From positions 29,185 to 93,184 of the forward strand of contig JACEEZ010011599.1 in NCBI GenBank assembly GCA_016584305.1: a stretch of 64,000 nucleotides of DNA. The letters are read 5' to 3'. The notes beneath the pieces were generated by a model. The model was not told the DNA's origin and did no database searches. It was given only the letters and a program-made list of their open reading frames with translations. Position 1 is the first letter of the stretch. Each line of letters opens with the position of its first letter. Source of the DNA: Chionoecetes opilio. Its lineage: Eukaryota; Arthropoda; Malacostraca; Decapoda; Majidae. A program made the translations under genes and the position numbers. Positions 29,881 through 41,690 of this stretch are shown here, one piece after another.

Positions 29881-32369
29881 TTAGTAGTTGTAACATACAG
29901 GAAAAAAAGCTTTTGCTCTTTAGCTACTTTTTACCCGCCCCCAAATTTAAAATATCTTTCCAGTTTGCCTTTTGAAGTCCTAAATTTACTTTTTGTAGGG
30001 AACATTTTTGAAATTAAAAGGTTTTTCCCAAAAGCTTCAGTTCTAAAAGGGAACTGTTTTTTTTTATATCCCTCTTGAATTTTTGCCTTTTCAATTTTTT
30101 CTCTGACCTCTTGACTTCTGTCGTCCCACACAAACAGATCTTTTCCATAAATTTTTTCCCCCGCCCCCATTGATGCCCCTATACATGCTAAAATTTTTCC
30201 CCCCTTTTCTCTTTTTTTCCCAAAAGGGGTTGGGAGTTTTTTAGTCTAAAAGGGTTTTTTTTCCATATGAAAATTTCTCAGGTTTGGGAGAAAATTTTTG
30301 TGGCTGCTCGTTTATTTTTCCAATTTTCCTTTAAATCCTTCTTTTTTATTTTGGTTTGACCAAATAAACTCCCCCCAAATTCCCAAAACCGGGGTCGAAT
30401 CAGAGATTTTTTATCAATTTCTTATCATTTCTTAAATCCAGATAATTTGAATCCCTTTTTCTTATTTTCCCTCAGCAATGGTGAAATTCCTGGATCTGGT
30501 TTATATGCTTCTCAGGGGGGACAAATTATCCGTAATCCATACCCCAAGATCTTTTTGACCTTTTTTTTGATTACCATTCGTTTCCATAAAAAATATTTTC
30601 CCCTCTCTGTCTTTTTTGCTACTGCCCACTTAAAATTTTTACACTTTTGGCATTAAACCCCTTTTCCCATGGGTTGACTAAATCTGAAAATTACTGGGAT
30701 CCTTTTGAAATCCTCACATTTCCTTTTTTTATTTCTATTTTTCTAGTAATTTAGCATCATAAAGCGAAAAAACTCATATAAACTTTTCCCAACGCCTCTG
30801 TCTATCATTTAAATGGGACCAAGAACATCACTGGGGGGCCAAATAGGATCCTTGAGGAATCCACTTACCACACTGCACCTTCTAAATTTGGTTTCTTTTT
30901 TAAGTTCTAAATCTCTCTTTTGGCTCAAAAAGTTTTTCCACCCAAACTTAAGAAAACCACCCTTAACCCTCCTACATGTTCTAGCTGCCAGGCGGGTCTC
31001 TTATGGGGGTTACCTTGTCAAATGCCTTCTTTAGGTCCAAGTATTTTCCCAATGGGACCCCCCCCTCTCTTTTCCTGGGACTCGATAAATCTCGAGAAAA
31101 ACCCTCAAAAAAATTCGTTTTGCCCTGACACCCTTCCTCAAAAAATCCAAACTGGCCCCCTGAAAGTGTGTTTGTCCCCTACAAATATTTAAACCATCTG
31201 TCCTTCACATTTTTTTCACATTTTTTTGCCACTACACTTTTTAAATGATACGGCCTGTAATTTAGTGGTTCTTTTTTGTCACCCTTTGTAAATTTGGGCA
31301 CAATTTTTGCTTTTTTCCCAATTTCAAGGGGGGACTTTGCTTCCTTGAGTGAAACTTAAATTTACACTATGAAATTTTTCCTGCTATTTGGTTCTGCACT
31401 CTTCATTTTTCCTTTTGGAACCCCCATCGGGCCCCCGGGGTTTTTCCCTCACATCTTGATTTCCTTTAGCCTTTTTACTTCTTTAGGGTTAATTTTTATG
31501 TTTCCATTTATTTTATTTTCCCTTTTTATATTTTTTTTTAAATTTCACTTTCTTTTGTAAATAAAGGTCTGAAGGGCCCCTTATTAAATCCCCCGGGCTT
31601 TTTGTAATGCATCTTCATACACTTTTGCCTTCTACCTTCAGCTTATCTTTTCCCTTTCCCTTTGTTTTCTTTTTTCCATTAATATATCTATGGGGAAAAG
31701 TTTCGGTTCGTTCTTACTTTTTTCATTACAGGAGAACCTGGGTTTACCCGGCCCCCTGGGGGGAGCGCATCCCGGAAAACTCTTTTTCCCTTTTGTTTTG
31801 AGATTTACTTTTTTATGGAATCGCCCAAAACCCCTTTTTTTTTTTTTTTTTTTTTTTTAACAATACACATAAAAGGGCAAACGGGCCCAAGGGCACAACA
31901 AAAATTTGGGTAACAAAAAGCCCCCCCTTATTTCCCCGTCCCTTTTAAAGAAGACAGAAAGGGAAAAAATAAAAAAAAAGAGGGGTGACCCCAATTTATT
32001 TGAGGGGAAAGGTGTCTTTTAGTCTTTTTTTGAAAAGATGTAAGCATAGGAAAGTGGAAAAATATAAACAGGAAGGGGAGTTCCAGGGGGTTTAAACCCA
32101 GTAAAAGGGATAAAAGGTTCCCAACCCGCAAAACCGTAAAATTTGAACTAAATTTCTGCCGTTTTTTTCTCATTTTTTGAAATAATGATCCCTAAAAAAT
32201 GCCTGGGTTACCCTGCTGAGTCCCCCTTTTACCCCGCCCCTCCTCGTCGGGGATGGACAAGCCAGCCTCGTGTCGCCCCGCCAGCAGCCCCGAACACTCC
32301 CCTCTTTTTTTAAACAGGATCTCTCGGGACGGGTCAAGTACCCGTGGTCCTCCCTTGCTGGGGGCCCGG

Positions 32370-32409
<40 letters not shown>

Positions 32410-32620
32410 CGGGTCGTTTAGTGCCGTTGTTTTGAGGCTCCCATTTTTTTTAAAATGGGGTTTTTAAATTTGAGGTTCTCCTGTTAAAATTTCCTCTCAA
32501 GTTTTGGTTTTCTCTTCGGATTCTTACATATTCTTTCCCCTAGGGGTTTTGTACCCCCCCCAAAAGGGGTTGATAATCCTTTTTCCCCCAACTTTTCCAT
32601 TTTTTTTCTCTTTAGTCTTC
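29881..32620 (-). pseudogene. CR1-like LINE relic, copy 1 (noisy)
   Basis: Colinear with 59,200-61,060. Recognisable on the minus strand are KDLFVWDDRSQEV and IQEGYKKKQFPFRTEA, the C-terminal region of CR1-type ORF2, then upstream RT remnants too damaged to define. A ~740-bp block (about 31,725-32,470) is extra relative to copy 2. The element was already old, and consensus errors add to its damage. Confidence 0.65.
31725..32470 (+). other. Copy-1-only block with T24 and A37 runs
   Basis: It interrupts the LINE relic; copy 2 passes directly from TTCTTACATTTTC to the CTCTTCGGATTC sequence. It contains T24 (31,835-31,858), a GC-rich patch at 32,215-32,370 and A37 (32,370-32,406). A plus-strand retroposon with a poly-A tail is possible; no coding region or tRNA-like box is legible in this noise. 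Confidence 0.4.
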
Positions 32621-34300
32621 CCAGTGTAATGTGGGTATTTCCCCTAGTTGTAACATACATTTAAAGAGCTAATTTCCAGTAAAAATACGGTTTGACCCTG
32701 AAAAAATTTCCAAGGGGAAAAGGGGGCTTTTTTATTTTTTTTTTTGGGTAGTTTTAAGTAGGGAAAAACATACTAAAAGTTACCAAAATATGGTTCCCAA
32801 AAAGGGCCCAAAAATGGGAAGTCAAAAAAAATAGGGCCCCCCAAAGCTATAAAATTTTAAAGGGGTTTCGACCCCTAAATTTTTTTTTCTTCTTTTCTTT
32901 ATAAAAACCTACATTTTTAAAACTTGGTACATATATAAAAAAAGAAAAAAAAAAGGGGGCGTCTTTCGGGGAAAAATTTTTTGTTTGGACGCAAAAAAAA
33001 CGATTGGGTTTAAAAAGGAAAAACGTAAATTTTGGGGGGGCCCCCCCCAAAAGGACTACTCCCCGTCAATATCAGCGGAGAGGTCGGGTAGAGGGTTTTC
33101 TTTCCCAAAAGGGGAAATTTAAAGCCGTAGGCGTAAAAAAAGGGGCGTTTTTTTTTTTATTTCTAATTAGTTTAAAAAATTTATACCCCCTAAAAAAAAT
33201 AAAAAAAAAAAAAAAATGAAAAAATTTTTTTTTTTTTTATGGGGGGGGGAATTTAATTTGGGGGACTATACACCTATACATTATATTTTGGGGAAAAACA
33301 TACAAAAAGGGTTTAAAAAAAATTGATCACCAAAAAGGTCCTAACTATGACGTCAAAAGGGACGAGACACCCATGCACTAAAAAAAACCCCACTATTTCC
33401 TTATTTCAAGTGTTAGCTGTAGGTTACGAAGATTTTACATTTTTTATACTATATATGTTGATTTTAACAATTTTTTACAAATTTTTATACTAAATACACG
33501 GGACGGGGCGAGGTCATGACGTCATCAATGACGTCAGGGAATACATTTTACATTCAAAAAATTTAAAGGGAATACACAGTGCATTTTAAAGGGACCTACT
33601 TATCATGAATAACCGTGTAATTTTAATAGTCTCTTTTTTTCATCACAGACACGCTTCCTCACTTTTGTAAAATGCCCTTTTTGGGGGGTTTCGAATCCCC
33701 GTGAACAGATAAGTCCGTGTTTTTTGAAGGCCCCGAAGTGTACTAAAAACCCAGGGAGAACAATTGAAGTAAAATTTTTCAAAAGGGTTTTTTGGCGGGG
33801 GAAAGTACCCATCATCAGGGAAAACTAGACTTTTGTTCTGAAAATTTTCCCATCCCCCATTCCTTTGTGTCCAGGGCCCTCACCATTGTCCACCAAAGCA
33901 TCACTTGGAGGAAAATCCGAAGGGAAATTGATACTTCGTTGCAGGGGAAAGGTCGGTGGCAGTCGTTCAGGTTTTTAAAAAGCTTTTGGCTGAACCAATT
34001 TTTCGGCAGAGACTAGAATACCTCCTTAAAAAAACGGGATTGTCTCCGGGTTTTTTGCCCCCAAAACAAAAACCACCATCGTTTTTAAAACCCAGCGTCT
34101 TCAATTTTCAGCTATGTTTTTTTTAGGGTGGAAAAACATTTTTAGCAAGTTTTGAAGACAAAAGGTCTCCCTTAAAAAACCTTGGGGTTAGAGCGAGTTT
34201 TTTTTCCGTTTCCCAAAAAAAACCGCGGAAGGGGGTATCGCATCCCGGGGAATGCATGCGGGAACGGGAAGACGCTGGGGGGACATTTTTTTAAAGGGAA
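32621..34300. other. Unassigned noisy sequence
   Basis: Homopolymer-damaged consensus with no match elsewhere in the window that I can see. A less damaged patch around 33,410-33,570 contains two TGACGTCA-type palindromes (33,500-33,535). Short ORFs are not credible. Confidence 0.5.
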
Positions 34301-34304
34301 CTTT

Positions 34305-34653
34305 TCAAAACCCTTTAATGTCGTTTTTTACTTTTGCAGGACTCCCTTTATCCAAAGTAGAAAAAAAGCTTTTTTTCCCATCGCGGGTTTGGACCCCGTG
34401 ATGAAGTAACAACCCCAATAGATCTGTATCTTCGCCAATGAGATGCCCCTTTTGGTGGAGGGCCCTTTGAAAATGCTGCCTTAACAATCTCCACCTTCTG
34501 CATCCCCCTCTGATGTTTTAACTTTGGGAAAACCTCTGCCCTTTCATGCGTTGGGGGAAATCGGATTGATAAGAGACGGGTTTTTTCCCCCCCCCACATT
34601 GAAAGGAAATCCTTTTCCCGGGAAAAATTTTCGTTCCTTCCGAAAATGTTCAT
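34305..34653 (-). pseudogene. Possible PIN-like ORF fragment
   Basis: Two overlapping minus-strand frames read TRLLSI and VEIVKAAFSKG in one and GHLIGEDTDLLGLLLHH in the other. A hydrophobic strand followed by GEDTDLL resembles an acidic-cluster motif seen in PIN/XPG-like uncharacterised arthropod proteins, many of them repeat-associated. Frames disagree because of errors. Recognition is weak and unverified. Confidence 0.22.
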
Positions 34654-36420
34654 TTTGTTACTTGTTCGATTTTTGCGCCGTCTCGGGAGGGTAATGCCCT
34701 TTGGGGTTTTTGGGCCTCCAAGTAACCATAAAATTTACTACTTTAGCCCCCAATAGTGCTTTACTGTGAAAGATGCATAGTCGTCAGCGATTGAAAAAAA
34801 TATGTCCTTTCCCTTTTTGACCACTTCCCGTCGATGGGAAGAGAACCTTTCCCTCAAGAAAATTAGTTTCCACTTCGGTACATCCTTTAGTACCCGCGTC
34901 ACTGAACCCCTGGTTTTTTTTAGCAGCCATCAGTTGTGCTTTTTTTGGTTTTTCGTTTTTTTTTTTTCAGGGGAGGAAAAAAAAAAAAGTGCTCACTTAA
35001 ATTTTTTAGCCCCCCAAATCTTTCCCCATCCAATGATACCCCTATCATGCCCTACGTCAAAAACTCAAGGGGGATTTGGGTTTGGGGAAAAAACCCCCCC
35101 CCTTTAAAAACCCCGTTTTTTATCCCCTAAAATTTGTTTTCTATGAGGAAAATCAAAATTTTTTTTAGGAAAAAAAAAGTTTTGAAATTTAAATTTTTAC
35201 GTATTAAAATACCAACCTTTTACGGTGTAGGGTTTAATAACAAAAAAAAATTTCCCGATAGGGGAAACCCATCCCCCTTTAACCCTTTTATAGCTTTGGC
35301 GGCCATATTCTTGAGTCACTTTGGACCCTTTGTGGGGAAACCCTATTTGGTTAAACTTTTTGATGTTTTTAACCCACAAAGTTTAATACTACCAAAAAAA
35401 AACAATTTTAAAAAGTTTTTTTGGAATTTTTTCAGGGTTTTTGGTTTTTTTTTTCGTATTTTGGGCTGGACTACATGGTCCCTACTGTCCCATGGGTGGT
35501 GTGTATGCCGAGGTACTCACGGTAGCGAGCGCGAGTATTTCCTCCTTTAGTTTGTCTCCTCGGCCGGGGCCCCCCACGGGGGGCCCTTTTTGAAATTTCC
35601 CCCCACAGTGGGCTGAGGAGGGGGAGGATAAATTTAAAACGGTTTACTCCCCTTAGGGTACAACTTTTTCCCCTAAAAGAGCAGGATGGTTTATTTTTTT
35701 TCTTTTTTTTTTGAAAGTTTGGGGCACGAAAAGTAATTATACATATAAATTTTTAAAAAAATTTTAAAAAATAAATAAATGAATTAAAAATTTAAATTTT
35801 TTGAATTTGTTTTTTTAGTCAATTTTTCCCATCGTATAGTCACAGCTTAAATTTTTTTGGGGGGGTTTTTTTTGCCTGGGTTTTGTTTTATGAAAAAAAT
35901 TGGGAAAAGGCTAAACTTGGGCTATTTTTTTTGTTTTAGGTTCATTGGGTTTTGGGTTTGTCTATTTTAAAAAAGTTTTCCTTGGGGTTTTTTACCCCCT
36001 TTATTTAAATAAACTTCAATATAAAAACCGGATATTTAACTTTCCCCCCACCTTTGAACCCGTCCAAAAAATTAAAAAAAATGTCAGCTTTCAAATAAAA
36101 ACAACTGATGCAAAACGGAAAAAACTGCCAGGTAGTAAGAGTTTTAAAGACATTATCTTTGCCCCCCCAAAACCCAAAACCCCGGGGAAAAAGCCCTAAA
36201 AATTTTTTTTTATTATTTTTTTGTTTATTAGGGTTTTTAAAGTTGTTGTTTTTTGGGGGACAAAAAAACCCTTTTTAGCAAAACAAAAAATAAAAAAGGA
36301 AAAAATAGTATAAATGAGCTGCCCACGGCTCCCTTTCGTCATAAAGTATACCCAGCCCTTTCCAAACCTTTCCCATAGGGCCCTTTTTAAAATTTTTTAA
36401 AAATTGAAAAAAAATGTCAT
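34654..36420. other. Unassigned noisy sequence
   Basis: T- and A-rich with many homopolymers. A GC-richer patch lies at ~35,475-35,600. Nothing recognisable as gene, RNA or repeat. Confidence 0.5.
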
Positions 36421-37500
36421 GACCCGCAAATTTTTTGGGGCGGGGCATTTCCCCAACCCCCGAGTATGAGGCACATGCCAACACATGAGTATGGGCACAT
36501 GCCAAAAACATGAGTATGAAAGGTCATGCCAACACCCTGAGTATGAGGCACATGCCAACACTGGGTTGAGGGACATGGGGCCAAAAAAAACCTGAGTTTT
36601 GAGGCCCCATGCCAAACAATGAGTATGAAAGGGTCATGCCCAAAACCCTGAGGATGAGGCAATGCCAACACATGAGTAGAGGCTCATTTCCAACACATGA
36701 GTATGAGGCACATGCCAAACATGAGTATGGGCCCCATGCCCCAAAACATGAGTATGAGGGGACATGCCAAAAAAATGAGTTTTGAGGGACATGCCAAAAA
36801 CATGAGATGAGGCCCTTACCAAAACATGAGTATGAAGGTCATGCCAAACAAGAGGATGAGGGAAATGGGCCAAACACATGAAATATGAGGGGACATGCCA
36901 AAAATGGGGTATGAGGCCCATTTCCCCAAAACAGAGTTTTCAGGCAAATGCCAACACAAAAAGGGGGTATGAGGACATGCCAACACATGGTATGAGGGGA
37001 CATGCCCAAAAATGAGTATGAGGCAATGCCAACAAATGAGTATGAGGGACATGCCAAAAACATGAGGGGATGAGGCACAGCCAAAACCCCATGAGTATGA
37101 AAGGGACATGCCAACAAATGAGGGATGAGGCCCCTTTCCAAAACATGAGGTAATTTAGGCACAGCCAAAAAAATGGGGTAAAAAAGGGGACCCTGCCAAA
37201 AACACCAAAGAGTTTTGAGGCACATGCCCCAAAACAGAGTATGAGGGGACATGCCAACACATGAGTTTTGAGGCCATTTCCAAACAAAAAAATGAGTTTT
37301 GAAGCAAAATGCCAAAAACATGGGGTATGAGGGAAAATGCCAAAGCATGGTTTTGAGGCACTGCCAAAAAAATGGGTATGAAAACACAGCCAACCCCCAA
37401 AGGTATGAGGCCCCCGGGCCCCAAAACCCTGGGGTATGAAGCAAATGCCAACACATGAGTATGAGGGAAATTTCCAAACACAGGGGGTAGAGGCTCATGA
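36421..37500. repeat. ~25-bp minisatellite (CATGAGTATGAGGCACATGC), noisy
   Basis: About 40 units of roughly 25 bp: ATGAGTATGAGGCACATGCC plus AACAC, with heavy homopolymer errors. Met/His/Pro-rich minus-strand ORFs are period products. Confidence 0.9.
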
Positions 37501-38359
37501 TGTTTAAAAAGTTTTTTCAAATGTTCCCCTTTTTTTTTAAATTTTTTTCCGCCCCTAAAGCGGAGTGACGTCCTTAAATTTTTTACAAAAAAGGGGAATT
37601 TAAAAATTCATTAAAAAACCCAAAAATCGTAACACCAACTCAAAAAAAACACCCCAAAAAAAAAAAGAAAACACACAAATTTCCCAAATTCCCCTTCACA
37701 GCAATTGCACGACAGAACAAGAAAAAAGCCCCAAAAAAAAAAAAAAGAGATAGAACCCCCAAAAACCCTTTCACAAAAATCACCCCTCCCGTACAAAACC
37801 CGCAGGCAGCCCCTCTACAGCAGGTATTAATTATCCCACCCCCGGGGGGAACCCAAGGTAGGTCGGGGTAAATTTGGGAAAAGTCGGATGTTCGATATCA
37901 CAGTAACCATTTAAAAGTAAAAAACAAAATGGTATAGAAAAAAAAGATGCAGCTCTTTAAGGGGCCCATCCAGGGTTTTTGCGTAAGTAAAATGCTTCAT
38001 TTAAAAAAAGCCCAAAATCAATGTTTTCTAACCCCCAAAAAAAAAAACGAAGTAAAAAAAAATGGGCCAAAAAAAAAGGGCACAAGGTTTGGGGGTGAAA
38101 AAAGTTGGTTGTTTTTGGAAAAAGTCGGATGTTGGGAAAAGGGTTTGGATGTTGGGAGGTTTGGCTTTTACATAGAGTTTTAAGGGAAGTCAAACAAAAA
38201 CTACAAAAATTAAAATTTTAAAGCTTTTTTTTGTAATGATACGTAGTCTAGGTTTTATATGTCCAAAAAGTTTTCTTAATACCTTTGAAAAGTTTTATTT
38301 AATTTAAATTTTTATTTTCTCTTTTCTGTAATAAACAAATGTTTAAGTATTTAAAAAAA
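37501..38359. other. Unassigned noisy sequence between two arrays
   Basis: A-rich, error-laden sequence. It contains a short repeated phrase AAAAAGTCGGATGTT (~37,880, ~38,120) and nothing else recognisable. Confidence 0.5.
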
Positions 38360-41300
38360 AATGGCGTCCGGCCCAAACCAAAAAATTTTCCAAAGCCCCG
38401 GGGCATTTCCCCCGCCCCATTCAGTTTCATGCAATAATGGCGGCCCGGCCCATCAGTACCAAAAACCAAAGGGAAAATTCCAGGCCCCATAAATAAATGC
38501 CCAAAATGGCGTTCCGTCCCCCCCAGTTTCCAAGCCAAAGGACAATTCCAAGCCCCCCTTCAGTGCATGCAATAATGGCGGGCCCGGCCCCCCCCCCTAC
38601 CAAAACCAAACAGGAAAACTTTCCCCGCCCCCTAAATGCCCTGCAATAATGGCGTCCGTTTCCCTTTCCCCCCAGTTCCAAGCCAAGGACCCCTTTAAAG
38701 CCCCATTCAGTGCATTTTCAATATTGGCGTCCGTCCCACCTACCAAGCCACGGACACTTTCCCCGCCCCCCTTTAGGAAAGCAATAAGGCGGGCCGTTTC
38801 CCCCCCCAGTACCCAAACCAGGGGACACTTCCCCCGCCCCCTTTAGTGAGGGAAAATGGGGGTCCGGCCCACCAAATAACCCAAACCACGGCCCCTTCCC
38901 ACCGGCCCCCATTCAAATGCAGCAATTTGGCGTCCGTTCCACCAGTACCAAAACCCGGAAAAACTTCCACCCCCCATTCAGTGCATGCAATAATGGCGTC
39001 CGGGGCCCCACCCAGTACCAAAACCACGGGGGGAAATTCCACGCCCCCCTTCCCGTGCAGCCAAAAAAATGGCGTCCCTTTCCCCCCAGTACCAAGCCAG
39101 GACAATTCCAAACCCCCCTTCCCGTGCAAAGCAAAATGGCGTCCTCCCCCCAGTACCAAAACCCGGACCTTCCACGCCCCATTCAGGGGATGCAAAAAAT
39201 GGCGTCCGTCCCCCCCAGTACCCAAACCACCCGGGCATTCCCCCGCCCCATTCAGTGGGAAAGGAATATTGGCGTCCCTTTCCCACCCGTACCCAAAACC
39301 CCGGGGAAAACTTCCAGCCCCATTCCGGGCATGCAAAATGGCCCTTTTCCAAACCCCCCAGTACCAAGCCACGGGGCACTTCCACGCCCCCTTCAGTGCA
39401 TGCAATAAGGCGTCCGTTCCCCCCAGTTTCCCAAACCAAAAGGAAAACTTCCCCCGCCCCATTCAGTGCGGCAATAAGGCGTCCGTCCCCCACCCAAATA
39501 CCAAGCCCAAAAAGACCAAATTCCACCGCCCCCTTCAGTGCTGCAATAATGGGTCCGTTTCCCCCCAGTACCCCAAACCACGGACCCCTTCCCCGGGCCC
39601 CCTTCAGTGCATGCCCAAAAAGGGCCGTCCCAAACCCGTAAACCCAAACCACGGACACTTCCACGCCCCATTCAGTGCCCGCAATAATGGCGTCCGTCCC
39701 CCCAGTACCCCAAACCCCGGACACTTCCACGCCCCATTTCCCGTGGGTCAATAAAAAGGCGCCGTCCCACCAGTACCAAGCCACGGACACTTCCAGGCCC
39801 CCTTCAAATGCATGCCCAAAATGGCCCTCCCTCCCACCCGTACCAAGCCCCGGACCTTCCACGCCCCCTTCAGTGCTTTCAATATTGGCGTCCGTTCCCC
39901 CCAGTACCAAAACCCCGGGGCACTTCCACGCCCCATTCAGGGGAGCAAATTGGGGGGTCCGCCCACCAGTACCGAGCCACCCGGGGCACTTCCCCCGCCC
40001 CATTTAAATGCATTTCAATAGGCGTCCGTTTCCCCCCAGTACCGAACAGGACAATTCCAAAGCCCCCCTTTGTGCATGCAATTTTGGGGGTCCCTCCCCC
40101 CCGTACCAAGCCACGGAAATTTCCCCGCCCCATTCAGTGCATGCAAAATGGCCCTCCGGGCCCACCCGTACCAAGCCGGGGCATTCCAACCCCATTTAGG
40201 CATGCAATAATGGCGGCCGTCCCCCCCAGTACAAACCCACGGACACTTCCCAAAGCCCCCTTTAGGGCTGCAATAATGGGTCCGTCCCCCCAGTACCAAG
40301 CCACGGAACTTCCCCGCCCCCTTCAGTTTCAAGAAAAAATGGGGTCCGGCCCACCGTACCAAAAAACCAAAGGACACCCCACGCCCATTTTAGTGCATGC
40401 AATATTTGGGGTCCGGGCCACCAAATACCCCAAGGGCCCCGGGGCACTTCCACGCCCCATTTAGGCATGCAATTTAAAGGGGGTCCCTCCCACCGTACCA
40501 AGCCCCCCGGAAAAACTTCCAAAGCCCCCCAAATTTAAGGGGGCATGCAATAATGGCGTTTCCCTTCCCACCAGTTTTTCCAAAAAAAACCTCGGACAAT
40601 TCCCCAAAAAGGCCCCCAAATTCAAGTGCAAAGCAAAAAATTTGGGTTTTCCCTCCCACCAAGGTACCCAAGCCCACCGGGCACTTTTCCAAAAAACCCC
40701 CCCTTCAAGGGGCCAAAACAATAATGGCCCCTCCGTCCCAAAAGTACCAAGCCCCGGACACTTTTCCCCGCCCCATTCAGGCATGCAATATTGGGGGGTT
40801 CCCCGGTTTTCCCAACCCAGTAAACAAAAAACCCCCGGACAATTCCAACCCCGCCCCATTCAGGGGCATGCAAAAAAAATTGGGCCCCCCCTTTCCCCAA
40901 ACCAAAAAAATAAAAACCAAAAACCCCCGGACCCCTTCCCCCGCCCCCAATTTCCAAAAATGCATGCCAAATTAAAATTGGCGTCCCGTCCCACCAGTAC
41001 CAAAGCCCCGGGGCACTTCCAACCCCCCCCCATTCAAAGGGGCATTTCAATAAATTTGGGTCCGGGCCCCCCCAGTACCAAGCCACGGACACTTCCCCGC
41101 CCATTTAGTGCATGCAATAAAGGCGTGTCCCACCAAGGTTTTTTCCCCAAAAAAACCACGGGGGGGGGGGGCAAACCCTTCCCCGCCCCATTCGTGCATG
41201 AAATTTAAAGGGGGTCCGTCCCCCCCAGTACCAAGCCCCCGGGACCTTCCAAAGCCCCCTTCAGTGCTGCAATAATGGACGTCCGTCCCCAGGGACCAAA

Positions 41301-41690
41301 ACCCGGAACTTCCACGCCCCATTCCCCCGTGCTGCAATAATGGCGTCAGTCCCCCCAAATACCCAAACCACGGACACTTCCAACCCCCCCCTTCAGTGCA
41401 TGCCCAAAAAAATGGCGGCCCCCCCCAACCCGTAATTTTAAGCCAAAAAAACACTTCCACGCCCCCTTTAGTGCTTTCAATAAAATGGGTTCCCCCTTCC
41501 CCCCAGTACCAAGCCACGGACAATTTTCCCAAAGCCCCCTTCAGTGCTTTCAAAAGGGTCCGTCCCCCCCCAGTACCAAGCCCCCGGGAAAATTTTTCCC
41601 CGCCCCATTCAAAGTGCAAGCAAAAAAAATGGCTTCCCGGGCCCACCAGTAAACCCCCAAACCAAAGGGGCAACCCTTTCCCTGCCCCAT
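38360..41690. repeat. 64-bp satellite, noisy part (~52 units)
   Basis: Same unit as the next feature, but nearly every unit carries homopolymer-type substitutions (GCCAC to ACCCC, CACGG to CGGGG, inserted A, C and T runs). Long ORFs on both strands are period products. Confidence 0.93.

Noticed and set aside
28650..41690. Noise interpreted as repeat-induced mutation or hypermutation
   Set aside because: Changes go to the neighbouring base in all directions, with indels, and stop sharply inside an array. A targeted C-to-T or A-to-G process would not do this.
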